A stretch of 64,000 nucleotides of DNA, from NCBI GenBank assembly GCA_008671135.1, contig RQAP01000048.1:30169-94168 (forward strand). Direction: 5' to 3'. Positions 1 to 7,532 of this stretch are shown in pieces. Within the stretch, counting starts at the first letter, position 1. Each line of letters starts with the position of its first letter. The position numbers were made by a program, and so were the translations under genes. Source of the DNA: Collinsella aerofaciens (GTDB taxonomy: Bacteria > Actinomycetota > Coriobacteriia > Coriobacteriales > Coriobacteriaceae). The notes under the pieces are model-generated. The model did no database searches. It saw nothing but the letters and a program-made list of their open reading frames with translations, and was not told the origin of the DNA.

Positions 1-492
1 TATCAGCCGTACCAACAGGGATATCCATATCAGCAGATGCCGCCACTGGGGTATGGCCAGCAGTTCCCGCAGCAGTACCAGCAGGGATATCAGCAGCCGT
101 ACCAGCAGATGCCGCAGCAGCAGTACAGCCCTTGGGCCCAGCAGATGCCTCCGCAGCCTTACCAACAGTGGCCTCAAAGTTTTCAACAGCAAATGCCACC
201 GATGCAGAGTTCTCAACAACCAGCAGCTCAAATGATGTATCCTAATGCAGCAAATCAGTATGCGCAGCCACAACCGGACGTGTTCGTAAGCGACCGCGGC
301 AACGCCGCGCTGGGCTATCTGGCGCAAAATCAAGCGTGCGGTGCAACCGATCTGGCGAGGGCGTTTGGAAACTCGGCCCCCACTTGGTCACGCACGCTCA
401 ATGACTTGGCGCAGGCCGGCTTGGTCATCAAGCATGGCCAGAAATACCATCTGACCGAACTCGGCGCCGCTCGCGTGCGAGCTCAGAGCTAA
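1..492 (+). CDS. Q/P/Y-rich protein with C-terminal winged helix (5' end outside window)
   Basis: The frame is open from base 1, so the true start lies upstream and only the last 163 residues are seen. The first ~90 are a low-complexity run of Gln, Pro, Tyr and Met (units like YQQGYQQPY). The last ~65 look like a MarR/ArsR-type winged helix: two helices, a putative recognition helix around APTWSRTLNDLAQAGLV, then a short wing and TELGAARV. The stop is 15 bp before dnaA, so the two are probably co-transcribed. The DNA-binding domain is inferred from pattern only and the specific function is unknown. The low-complexity half could mediate self-association. A gene of this design is not part of the familiar dnaA neighbourhood. 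Confidence 0.7.
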   Translation, partial: YQPYQQGYPYQQMPPLGYGQQFPQQYQQGYQQPYQQMPQQQYSPWAQQMPPQPYQQWPQSFQQQMPPMQSSQQPAAQMMYPNAANQYAQPQPDVFVSDRGNAALGYLAQNQACGATDLARAFGNSAPTWSRTLNDLAQAGLVIKHGQKYHLTELGAARVRAQS

Positions 493-507
493 AGAACGGG
501 AGAGACA

Positions 508-2232
508 GTGGACGAGGAAGCAAGCATCATCCTGGGGGATGCCATCGCCTTTTGTCAGCGCGACGGCCAAGATGCACGCCTCATCAACATGCTGGGGCAA
601 TCGCGCGCCATAAGCCTGACCGAAGATACGCTCACGATCGAGGCCCCCTCGCGCTTTGCCATCGCGCAGCTCAAAAAGCATCAGCCGACTATTGAGGCCT
701 ATCTAGAAGAAATCGCCTTTGCGCCGATTGCGCTCGACATCGTGGCACCGCAAGGCGCCGCGACGGAATCCGCTGCCGCGACGGCGCCCGCCACGGCTCC
801 CGCTGCTTCCCCGGCGGTGCCGGCCTCCGCAGGCGACGTGCCGACAATCGAGCACCAGCACAGCGATGTTTCCCGTGAAACCATGGCGCCGTTGCCGACC
901 GCGGTAGCGACGTCAACGAACGCACCCGTCACGCACATGCCCATCGCTCACGACGCAGCGGCGGGCGCGGATTCGGGCATTGCAATCAAGAACACGCTCT
1001 CGGCCGACGATTTTCGTCGCATGATGAACCAGATGAAGGGCGGAGCGCCGACTAAATCCACGCAAGCTGCGACCCCCGCTTCGCCCATGCCAGCACCGAC
1101 CGTGCCTGCCGAGCAGAATACGGATGGAGCCCCGCTCGCCGCGAACTCAAAATTTACCTTTGAGAACTTTGTCTACGGCCCCGAGAACAGCCATGCCTAT
1201 CGCTCGGCACTCAAGTTTGCCGCCCTCGCGGACGAGCGCGGCACATGCACATCACTGTTTATCTACGGCAAATCGGGCCTGGGCAAGACGCACCTGCTGC
1301 TTGCCATCAAAAACGAGCTCGCCGAGAAGTCGCCCGAGATCAAGGTCAAGTATGCCAACTCCCAGGCATATCTGGACGACCTGATGACCGAGTTCGACCG
1401 CCAAAAGAAGAGCAACGCCCCCATCATGCAGGCGTACCACGGCGTGGACGTGCTCATCATCGATGACATCCAAAACATCATCGGCAAGCGCGCGAGCGTG
1501 GACTACTTTTTCCAGCTCATGGACGAGTTCATCCGCAACAACAAGAAGGTCGTCATCGCGGCAGACCGCGCCCCCAAGGACCTGAGCATGGACGAGCGCC
1601 TGACCAGCCGCTTCAACGCCGGCATGCTCTGCCTGGTCGCAGAGCCCAGCTACGAGATGAAATACAAGATCTTGCAGCGCTATTACGAGAACACCATCGT
1701 CGCCGCTCCCGAGGCAGGCGACGACTCACTGTTGGCGGCCTACGGGGGCGACGGCGGGCACCTGACCGATGAGCACTTTAAGCACATGGCAGAGGTGTCG
1801 GGCACCAACATCCGCGAACTCGAGAGCTTCTGCGAGCGCTGCGCCGGCGAGGCGGGCGACCGCGAGCGCGAGGGCGGGGAGCTCACCTTTGACGATATCG
1901 ACGCCATCGCCAGCCAGTACTTCGACACATCGGCCAAAAAGATCAACGTGCAAACGGTTCAGTCCGTCATCGAAGAGCAGTACGGCGTGACGCACGAGGA
2001 GCTCATCGGCCCGCGTCGCAACGCCAATATCGCCAAAGCACGCCATATCGCTATCTACCTGGCCATCGAAATGTGCGAGATGACGACCACGGCGGTAGGC
2101 GCCGAATTTGGCAACCGCAACCACTCGACCGTCAGCACGAGTTACAAAAAGGTCCAGAAGATGATCCAGGAAGACCGCACCGTCACCGAAGACCTCAAGT
2201 CGCTGCGCGATAAAATTACACTACGCTCGTAG
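508..2232 (+). CDS. dnaA: Chromosomal replication initiator DnaA
   Basis: Binds oriC as an ATP-dependent oligomer and opens the duplex. Starts at GTG 508 behind a GGGAGAG element. 574 aa, longer than the usual ~450 because domain II (about residues 85-220) is a long Ala/Pro/Thr-rich linker. AAA+ domain III has Walker A GKSGLGKT (254-261) and Walker B LIIDD (316-320), and carries a small Gly/Asp-rich insertion around AAYGGDGGH. Domain IV ends with recognition helix NRNHSTV (536-542). The usual signature is RDHST, so the Asp that contacts DnaA-box bases in E. coli (Asp433) is Asn538 here. The likely origin follows directly downstream. Identification is certain; the effect of the substitution is inference. 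Confidence 0.98.
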   Translation: MDEEASIILGDAIAFCQRDGQDARLINMLGQSRAISLTEDTLTIEAPSRFAIAQLKKHQPTIEAYLEEIAFAPIALDIVAPQGAATESAAATAPATAPAASPAVPASAGDVPTIEHQHSDVSRETMAPLPTAVATSTNAPVTHMPIAHDAAAGADSGIAIKNTLSADDFRRMMNQMKGGAPTKSTQAATPASPMPAPTVPAEQNTDGAPLAANSKFTFENFVYGPENSHAYRSALKFAALADERGTCTSLFIYGKSGLGKTHLLLAIKNELAEKSPEIKVKYANSQAYLDDLMTEFDRQKKSNAPIMQAYHGVDVLIIDDIQNIIGKRASVDYFFQLMDEFIRNNKKVVIAADRAPKDLSMDERLTSRFNAGMLCLVAEPSYEMKYKILQRYYENTIVAAPEAGDDSLLAAYGGDGGHLTDEHFKHMAEVSGTNIRELESFCERCAGEAGDREREGGELTFDDIDAIASQYFDTSAKKINVQTVQSVIEEQYGVTHEELIGPRRNANIAKARHIAIYLAIEMCEMTTTAVGAEFGNRNHSTVSTSYKKVQKMIQEDRTVTEDLKSLRDKITLRS

Positions 2233-2470
2233 GGAAATAGAGACACCTGTTGAAAACTTGTCGAAACCACGGGCATAAGGTGTCTAAAACCCAATCCGCG
2301 GTGATGAAAAGTTTTGCGCAGGTTTTGAACGTGGAAAACCACCCCTGTTGCACACAGGTTGCTGTCGATTCTCTTTCTGGGTCTGACCTGCGTCTTTGTG
2401 AGTAATCAACAGTTTCGTCAGTGCTATTACTATTATTAAGATATTTATATCTATAGAAAGGTATTAAAAG
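2233..2470. other. Probable oriC (dnaA-dnaN intergenic region)
   Basis: The 238-bp spacer has the expected origin layout. An 8-bp inverted repeat AGACACCT/AGGTGTCT (2241-2248, 2278-2285) frames a DnaA-box-like TGTTGAAAA at 2248. Other near-matches to TTWTNCACA are CGTGGAAAA (2330-2338), TTGCACACA (2348-2356) and TGTGAGTAA (2397-2405, one mismatch in reverse). No perfect TTATCCACA is present. About 18 bp after the last box lies CTATTACTATTATTA (2424-2438), five consecutive CTA/TTA triplets. They match the DnaA-trio pattern described for the Bacillus subtilis unwinding element and run into an AT-rich stretch up to the dnaN ribosome-binding site. Confidence 0.7.
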
Positions 2471-3574
2471 ATGAAGTTCACCGTCAGCCAGAGCTCGCTT
2501 ACACAAGCCATCGGCGTCGTTATGAAGGGTGTCGCTTCGGCATCCACCCTTCCCATCCTGTCGGGCGTGCTCGTCAAGGCGCAAGACGGCATCTTGGAAT
2601 TCCAGACCTCTAACTACACCATCTCGATCCGTCATCGCATCGCGGCGCATGTCGAAGAAGAGGGCGAGATGGTTATCCCCTGTAAGATGCTCTCCAATAT
2701 CACCAAGACTCTCCCCGATGCCCCGGTCACCTTTGAGCTGTCCGAGCGCCAGGTGCTGATCAGTTGCGAGAAGAGCTCGTTCCGCCTGAACACGCTCGAT
2801 GCCAATGACTTCCCTGAGTTTCCGGCCTATGCCATCGAGAGTGCCGTGGAGCTGCCGACCGATATCTTGTCCGAGATGGTCGGCCGCGTGTGGCGCGTCA
2901 CCTCGACCGACAAGGCTCGCCCCATCCTGGGCGGCGTGCACATGAAGGTCGAGAACAACACCGTGCGCCTGGTGGCGACCGATTCCTTCCGCTTGGCCGT
3001 GTGCGATACGCAGGTCGAGACCTCGACCCTCGAGGGCTCCTTTGAGCTCAACGTTCCGGCTGACGCCTTTAACGACGCACTGAACATCATGGCCAGCCAG
3101 GCGACCATCATGATCGGGGCTACCGACACCCAGGTCGTCTTTGAGGCCGGCAACACCACCTACGTGTCGCGTCGTATCGAGGGCGTGTACCCCAACTACA
3201 AGCAGCTCATCCCCGATTCGTGCGTGACGAGCGTCAAGATTGACGTCGCCGCCTTTAACGCCGCCCTCAAGCGCGTGGCCGTTATCGCGAGCGCCAACCC
3301 CGCCGTCAAGTTCGAGATCGATGTCGAGAACGGGCAGATGGGCCTGTCCTCCATTTCCAATGACCAGGACCTTGCGCAGGAGACGATCGATGTCGAGGCC
3401 GAGGGCGAGTCGGGCACCATCGCCTTCAACTACCACTACATCTTCGGCTGCCTCAATGCCCTGTCCAAGGAGAAGGAGATCACGCTGGAGCTCAAGAGCT
3501 ACTCGCAGGCGGGCATCTTCAAGTCCTACGACAAGATCAACTACCTGTACCTGGTTATGCCGGTCCGCATCTAG
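2471..3574 (+). CDS. dnaN: DNA polymerase III beta subunit (sliding clamp)
   Basis: Ring-shaped processivity clamp that tethers polymerase III and repair factors to DNA. 367 aa, the normal bacterial length, with three similar clamp domains. The N-terminus MKFTVSQSSLTQAI and the terminal YLVMPVRI are typical; the C-terminal M-P-x-R forms part of the binding cleft for clamp-binding peptides. ATG 2471 follows AGAAAGG with suitable spacing. It lies immediately right of the likely origin and upstream of recF (10 bp), so it probably belongs to a dnaN-recF-DUF721 transcript. Confidence 0.98.
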   Translation: MKFTVSQSSLTQAIGVVMKGVASASTLPILSGVLVKAQDGILEFQTSNYTISIRHRIAAHVEEEGEMVIPCKMLSNITKTLPDAPVTFELSERQVLISCEKSSFRLNTLDANDFPEFPAYAIESAVELPTDILSEMVGRVWRVTSTDKARPILGGVHMKVENNTVRLVATDSFRLAVCDTQVETSTLEGSFELNVPADAFNDALNIMASQATIMIGATDTQVVFEAGNTTYVSRRIEGVYPNYKQLIPDSCVTSVKIDVAAFNAALKRVAVIASANPAVKFEIDVENGQMGLSSISNDQDLAQETIDVEAEGESGTIAFNYHYIFGCLNALSKEKEITLELKSYSQAGIFKSYDKINYLYLVMPVRI

Positions 3575-3584
3575 CAACCGCCCT

Positions 3585-4691
3585 ATGACCATGTTCGCCC
3601 GCGATCTTTCCGTCGCGCACTACCGCAGCTTCGATAGTTATCGCCTTGCCCTGGACGAGGGCGTGACGATACTTGCGGGACCCAACGCGGCGGGAAAGAC
3701 CAATCTCATAGAGGCGCTGCAGCTGCTGACGAGCGGCGCCTCGTTTAGGCATCCGACCGCAGCCGAGCTCGTCCATGATGGCGTGGGCTCGTGCAAGGTC
3801 GAGCTGAGGCTCGAGGGCGACGGCCGCGTGCTTGATATGGGATTGAGCGTGGAGGACGGTAAGCGCTCGTTTAGCCGCAACGGCAAGAGGTGCTCTGCCG
3901 CCGGTGTGCGCGGGGCTCTGCCGAGCGTGCTGTTTTGCCCCGACCATCTGGACATGGTTAAGCGAGGCGCCAGTGTGCGCCGCGCCGCCCTCGATGACTT
4001 TGGCATGCAGCTGAGCGCACGTTATGCCGATCTTGCGAGCACCTATGGACGCTGCGTGACCCAGCGTAACGCCCTGCTCAAGGAGACCTGGTGCTGTCGC
4101 GAGATGCTCGGCGCGTGGAACGATTCGATTGCCCGCGCGGGCTCGGCCCTGCTTGTGCACCGGTTGGCCCTGCTCGACCGGCTGGCGGGCCATGTGCACA
4201 CTGCCTACGGGCAAGTGGCATCCGGTGAGGCTGCCAACGTGACCTATACGTCCACGCTGGGGGATTTGCCCCAGGTCGATGATCGCGAAGAGCTGAAGGG
4301 CTGGGCGTACGAGCGCATGCTGGCTGCCCTTGATGAGCACGCCGACGAGGAAATTCGCCGCGGCGTGACGTTGGTGGGACCGCATCGCGATGAGATTGAG
4401 TTTACCGTGGCGGGTCGCTCCGCCCGTTCATTTGCCAGCCAAGGTCAGCAGCGAACGTTGGTTCTGGCCTGGAAGGTGGCGGAGGTGGCCGTGGCTCGCG
4501 ATGTCCTGGGCACCGCCCCGTTGCTGCTTTTGGACGACGTGATGAGCGAACTCGACGGCGAACGCCGCGGTGCTTTTCTGCGGCTGATCGGCGATGATAT
4601 CCAGACGGTCATAACCACGACCAACCTGGGGTATTTTACCGATGACCTGCTTGATCGAGCCAAGGTGGTGAGCATGGGTGAGACGTGCTAA
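3585..4691 (+). CDS. recF: DNA replication and repair protein RecF
   Basis: SMC-like ATPase of the RecFOR pathway that helps load RecA at gaps. 368 aa. Walker A GPNAAGKTN lies near residue 35, and LLLDDVMSELD near the C-terminus is the Walker B/D-loop of the family. Starts at ATG 3585, with an alternative ATG two codons later at 3591. The frame is also open upstream through dnaN, but a start inside dnaN would add non-homologous sequence. The 3' end overlaps the next gene by 14 bp, indicating translational coupling. Confidence 0.97.
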   Translation: MTMFARDLSVAHYRSFDSYRLALDEGVTILAGPNAAGKTNLIEALQLLTSGASFRHPTAAELVHDGVGSCKVELRLEGDGRVLDMGLSVEDGKRSFSRNGKRCSAAGVRGALPSVLFCPDHLDMVKRGASVRRAALDDFGMQLSARYADLASTYGRCVTQRNALLKETWCCREMLGAWNDSIARAGSALLVHRLALLDRLAGHVHTAYGQVASGEAANVTYTSTLGDLPQVDDREELKGWAYERMLAALDEHADEEIRRGVTLVGPHRDEIEFTVAGRSARSFASQGQQRTLVLAWKVAEVAVARDVLGTAPLLLLDDVMSELDGERRGAFLRLIGDDIQTVITTTNLGYFTDDLLDRAKVVSMGETC

Positions 4692-5241
4692 TTACGAGCG
4701 CGAGAGCGAAACGGTTGCCTTCAGTGGATTTTTGAACGCAGAGCGTCAGCGCATCCTGGCGGCCGCGACACCTGAGCGCCGCGCGCAGATGGAGGCTGCC
4801 GAGGAGTCGCGCGCGGTCTATCGCGCGTGGAACGCGGTGTGCTCGGGCACGCGCGAGGGGCGGCATGTGACGGGCTTGCGCTACCTGCCCGAGTCCAATG
4901 AGCTGCTGGTATATCTCGATTCGCCCTCGTGGACGCAGGAAATGACGCTGTTGCGCGAGATCATCCGCGCGCGCATGGAGCGCGCCGGTGCGCATGTGGA
5001 CGGCCTGGTGTTCAAAACCACCGCGCCGGGTCACACGCCGCCCGCCGCCAAGCAGCGCCTGCGCCCGGCGACGACCGAGCGCCCGCCGGCCCCGCACGCC
5101 GACCTAAGTGAGGCCGAGCGCACCGAGATTGAGCGCCAAGTGGCGCCCATCGAAGACCAAAAACTGCGCGAGGCCCTCGAGAATGCCATGAGAGCCAGTG
5201 CCGAGTGGGCCAAGGGCGTAGAAAGCAAAAAAGAGCCTTAA
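4678..5241 (+). CDS. DUF721 protein, DciA-like
   Basis: 187 aa. The central part (about residues 30-110, around VYRAWNAVCSG, GRHVTGLRYLPESNELLVYLDSPSW split by short turns, then QEMTLLREIIRARM) fits the DUF721 fold. DUF721 includes DciA, the helicase operator used by many bacteria lacking DnaC/DnaI. The C-terminal ~80 residues are Pro/Arg/Glu-rich and probably disordered. GTG 4678 overlaps the recF stop. The position between recF and gyrB is the standard actinobacterial location. With dnaB also in this window it is a reasonable candidate for the helicase-loading factor, but that role is inferred from the family and context. Confidence 0.85.
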   Translation: MRRANYERESETVAFSGFLNAERQRILAAATPERRAQMEAAEESRAVYRAWNAVCSGTREGRHVTGLRYLPESNELLVYLDSPSWTQEMTLLREIIRARMERAGAHVDGLVFKTTAPGHTPPAAKQRLRPATTERPPAPHADLSEAERTEIERQVAPIEDQKLREALENAMRASAEWAKGVESKKEP

Positions 5242-5269
5242 ATCGCATCTGGTGGCCTTGTAGAGCCAA

Positions 5270-5297
5270 ATACCCTCGTTCCCGAGGGTATTTTTTT
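5270..5297 (+). terminator. Rho-independent terminator after the dnaN-recF-DUF721 run
   Basis: A perfect 9-bp stem ATACCCTCG/CGAGGGTAT with loop TTCC is followed by a run of T, 28 bp after the DUF721 stop. Confidence 0.9.
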
Positions 5298-5346
5298 ACG
5301 ATAAACTAGTAAGGCTGTACACATTTTCTTGACTGAAGGAGGACGT

Positions 5347-7377
5347 GTGGCAAACGAAAACGATTACGATGGCGGCGAGATTAAGATTCTCGAAGGTCTC
5401 GAGGCCGTTCGTAAGCGCCCGGGCATGTATATCGGCTCGACGAGCGCCAGCGGTCTGCATCACCTGGTGTGGGAGATCGTTGACAACTCCGTCGACGAGG
5501 CCATGGCCGGTTTCTGCACCGAGATCCAGGTGACGGTCCACGCCGACAACTCCATCACGGTCGTCGACAACGGGCGCGGCATCCCCGTCGACGAGCACCC
5601 TGTTAAAAAGATCCCGACGCTCGAGGTCGTCATGACGATCTTGCACGCCGGCGGTAAGTTCGATAACTCGGCCTATAAGGTTTCGGGCGGCCTGCACGGC
5701 GTTGGCATCTCCGTCGTCAACGCACTGTCCAAGCGCGTGGTCGTTCAGGTTCGTCGCGACGGCAACACCTACAAGATGGAGTTCTCGCGCGGCAAGACCG
5801 TTAAGAAGATGGAGGTCGTGGGCACCTCGGATTCGACGGGCACCACCGTCACCTTCTGGCCCGACGACGAGATCTTCGAGACATGCATCTACGATTTCGA
5901 TACGCTGCACAACCGTCTGCAGGAGACGGCGTTCCTCAATAAGAACCTCAAAATCGTGCTGACTGACGAGCGCGAGTCTACTCCCCACGTGGAGGAGTTT
6001 TGCTACGAGGGCGGCATCATCGACTTCGTCAAGTTCCTTAACGAGGGCAAGGACGTCCCCGAGGCCTTTAAGGAGCCTATCTACATCGAGGGCAAATCGG
6101 ACCCGGACGCACCTGTGGCCAAGATGGGCGAGGTTGAGGTTTCCCTGCAGTGGAATAGCGGCTACGGCGAGAACGTCATGTCGTTTGCCAACGACATCTA
6201 CACCCCCGAGGGCGGCATGCACCTTGAGGGCTTCCGCACCGCGCTCACCCGCGTGATCAACGACTATGCGCGCAAGCAGAACCTGCTCAAGGAAAAAGAC
6301 GCCAATCTGACCGGCGACGATGTGCGCGAGGGCCTTTCGGCCGTTATCTCGGTCAAGCTGCCCGATCCGCAGTTTGAGGGCCAGACCAAGGCCAAGCTCG
6401 GCAGCTCCTATATGCGTGCGCTGACGCTCAAGATCGTGACCGACGGCCTTGCCGATTACCTCGAGGAGCACCCTAAGCCCGCTCGCGAGATCGTCAAGAA
6501 GGCGCAGCAGGCCTGCAAGGCGCGCAATGCCGCCCGCAAGGCGCGCGAGGCGACCCGCCGCAAGAGCCTGCTCGAGACGGCGTCCCTGCCCGGTAAGCTC
6601 GCCGACTGCTCGGTGCGCGATGCCGAGCTGACCGAGCTCTTCATCGTAGAGGGCGACTCGGCAGGCGGTTCGGCCAAGGACGGCCGTCGCCGAGACATCC
6701 AGGCGATTCTGCCCCTGCGCGGCAAGATTTTGAACGTCGAGCGCGTTGGTGACCATCGCGCGTTCTCGAGTGACACCATCCAGTCGCTGATTACCGCGAT
6801 CGGCTGCGGCGTCACGACGAGTGCCGGCGACGGCGGCGACTTCGATATCACCAAGGCGCGCTACCACAAGATCATCATCATGACCGATGCAGACGTCGAC
6901 GGTGCGCATATCCGCATCCTGCTGCTGACGTTCTTCTACAAGTACATGCGTCCGCTGATCGATGCCGGCTACGTCTATGTTGCCTGCCCGCCCATCTTTG
7001 GCATTAAGGTGCGCAACAAGATCCACTACGTGTATCCCAACGGCCGCCAGCCCGAAGACGAGATCCTGCGTGACACCATCCAGAGCCTGGGCCTGAACCC
7101 CGACGATAACGACGAGGACGGCAAGGCCAAGGACGGCAAGATTACCAAAAAGCGCAAGGGCTATACCGTCCAGCGCTACAAGGGTCTGGGCGAGATGGAC
7201 CCCAAGCAGCTCGCCTCGACGACGATGGACCCCAAGACCCGCATCCTGCAGCGTGTGTCGATCGAGGACGCCGTGGTGGCGGACCGCGCCGTGCGCGAGC
7301 TGATGGGTTCCGAGGTCGGCTATCGCCGCGAGTACATTGAAAAGCATGCACATGACGCACGATTCTTAGACGCCTAA
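5347..7377 (+). CDS. gyrB: DNA gyrase subunit B
   Basis: ATPase subunit of type II topoisomerase; introduces negative supercoils together with GyrA. 676 aa. The GHKL ATPase begins with LEAVRKRPGMYIGS and has DNGRGIPVD; the TOPRIM domain has EGDSAGGSA and DADVDGAHI. A short acidic/basic insert (DDNDEDGKAKDGK) precedes the C-terminal YKGLGEMDP signature. GTG 5347 is preferred over TTG 5329 because AAGGAGGA (5336-5343) sits correctly before it. It is separated from gyrA by a palindromic repeat element. Confidence 0.97.
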   Translation: MANENDYDGGEIKILEGLEAVRKRPGMYIGSTSASGLHHLVWEIVDNSVDEAMAGFCTEIQVTVHADNSITVVDNGRGIPVDEHPVKKIPTLEVVMTILHAGGKFDNSAYKVSGGLHGVGISVVNALSKRVVVQVRRDGNTYKMEFSRGKTVKKMEVVGTSDSTGTTVTFWPDDEIFETCIYDFDTLHNRLQETAFLNKNLKIVLTDERESTPHVEEFCYEGGIIDFVKFLNEGKDVPEAFKEPIYIEGKSDPDAPVAKMGEVEVSLQWNSGYGENVMSFANDIYTPEGGMHLEGFRTALTRVINDYARKQNLLKEKDANLTGDDVREGLSAVISVKLPDPQFEGQTKAKLGSSYMRALTLKIVTDGLADYLEEHPKPAREIVKKAQQACKARNAARKAREATRRKSLLETASLPGKLADCSVRDAELTELFIVEGDSAGGSAKDGRRRDIQAILPLRGKILNVERVGDHRAFSSDTIQSLITAIGCGVTTSAGDGGDFDITKARYHKIIIMTDADVDGAHIRILLLTFFYKYMRPLIDAGYVYVACPPIFGIKVRNKIHYVYPNGRQPEDEILRDTIQSLGLNPDDNDEDGKAKDGKITKKRKGYTVQRYKGLGEMDPKQLASTTMDPKTRILQRVSIEDAVVADRAVRELMGSEVGYRREYIEKHAHDARFLDA

Positions 7378-7490
7378 TCCCTGCGGCTTTCCCAGCCACC
7401 GCACCTTCGCCCTCAATCGTCGGTCGCGTACCCAAGTACACTTCCCTCCTCTTTCGGGCGAATCTGCGGCACCTGGAAAAGCCGTCTCCG
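7378..7490. repeat. ~110-bp imperfect palindromic element, copy A
   Basis: Starts directly after the gyrB stop. The two halves are imperfect reverse complements: the left contains GCGGCTTTCCCAG then CTTCGCCCTCAA, and the right contains TTTCGGGCGAATCTGCGG then CTGGAAAAGCCG. It shares ACCTT-GCCC-CTCAATCGTCG and CTCCTCTTTCGGG segments with the element at 52691-52798, in the same orientation. No T-run follows, so it is not a plain terminator. A BIME-like or RNA-structure role is inference. Confidence 0.75.
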
Positions 7491-7532
7491 TGGTTGGGAA
7501 CTAATGGACCACGCAAACCATGAGGAGGTAAC

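Noticed and set aside
3240..3584. Upstream start for RecF inside dnaN
   Set aside because: The extra ~115 residues are Arg/Ser/Pro-rich out-of-frame dnaN sequence without RecF similarity.
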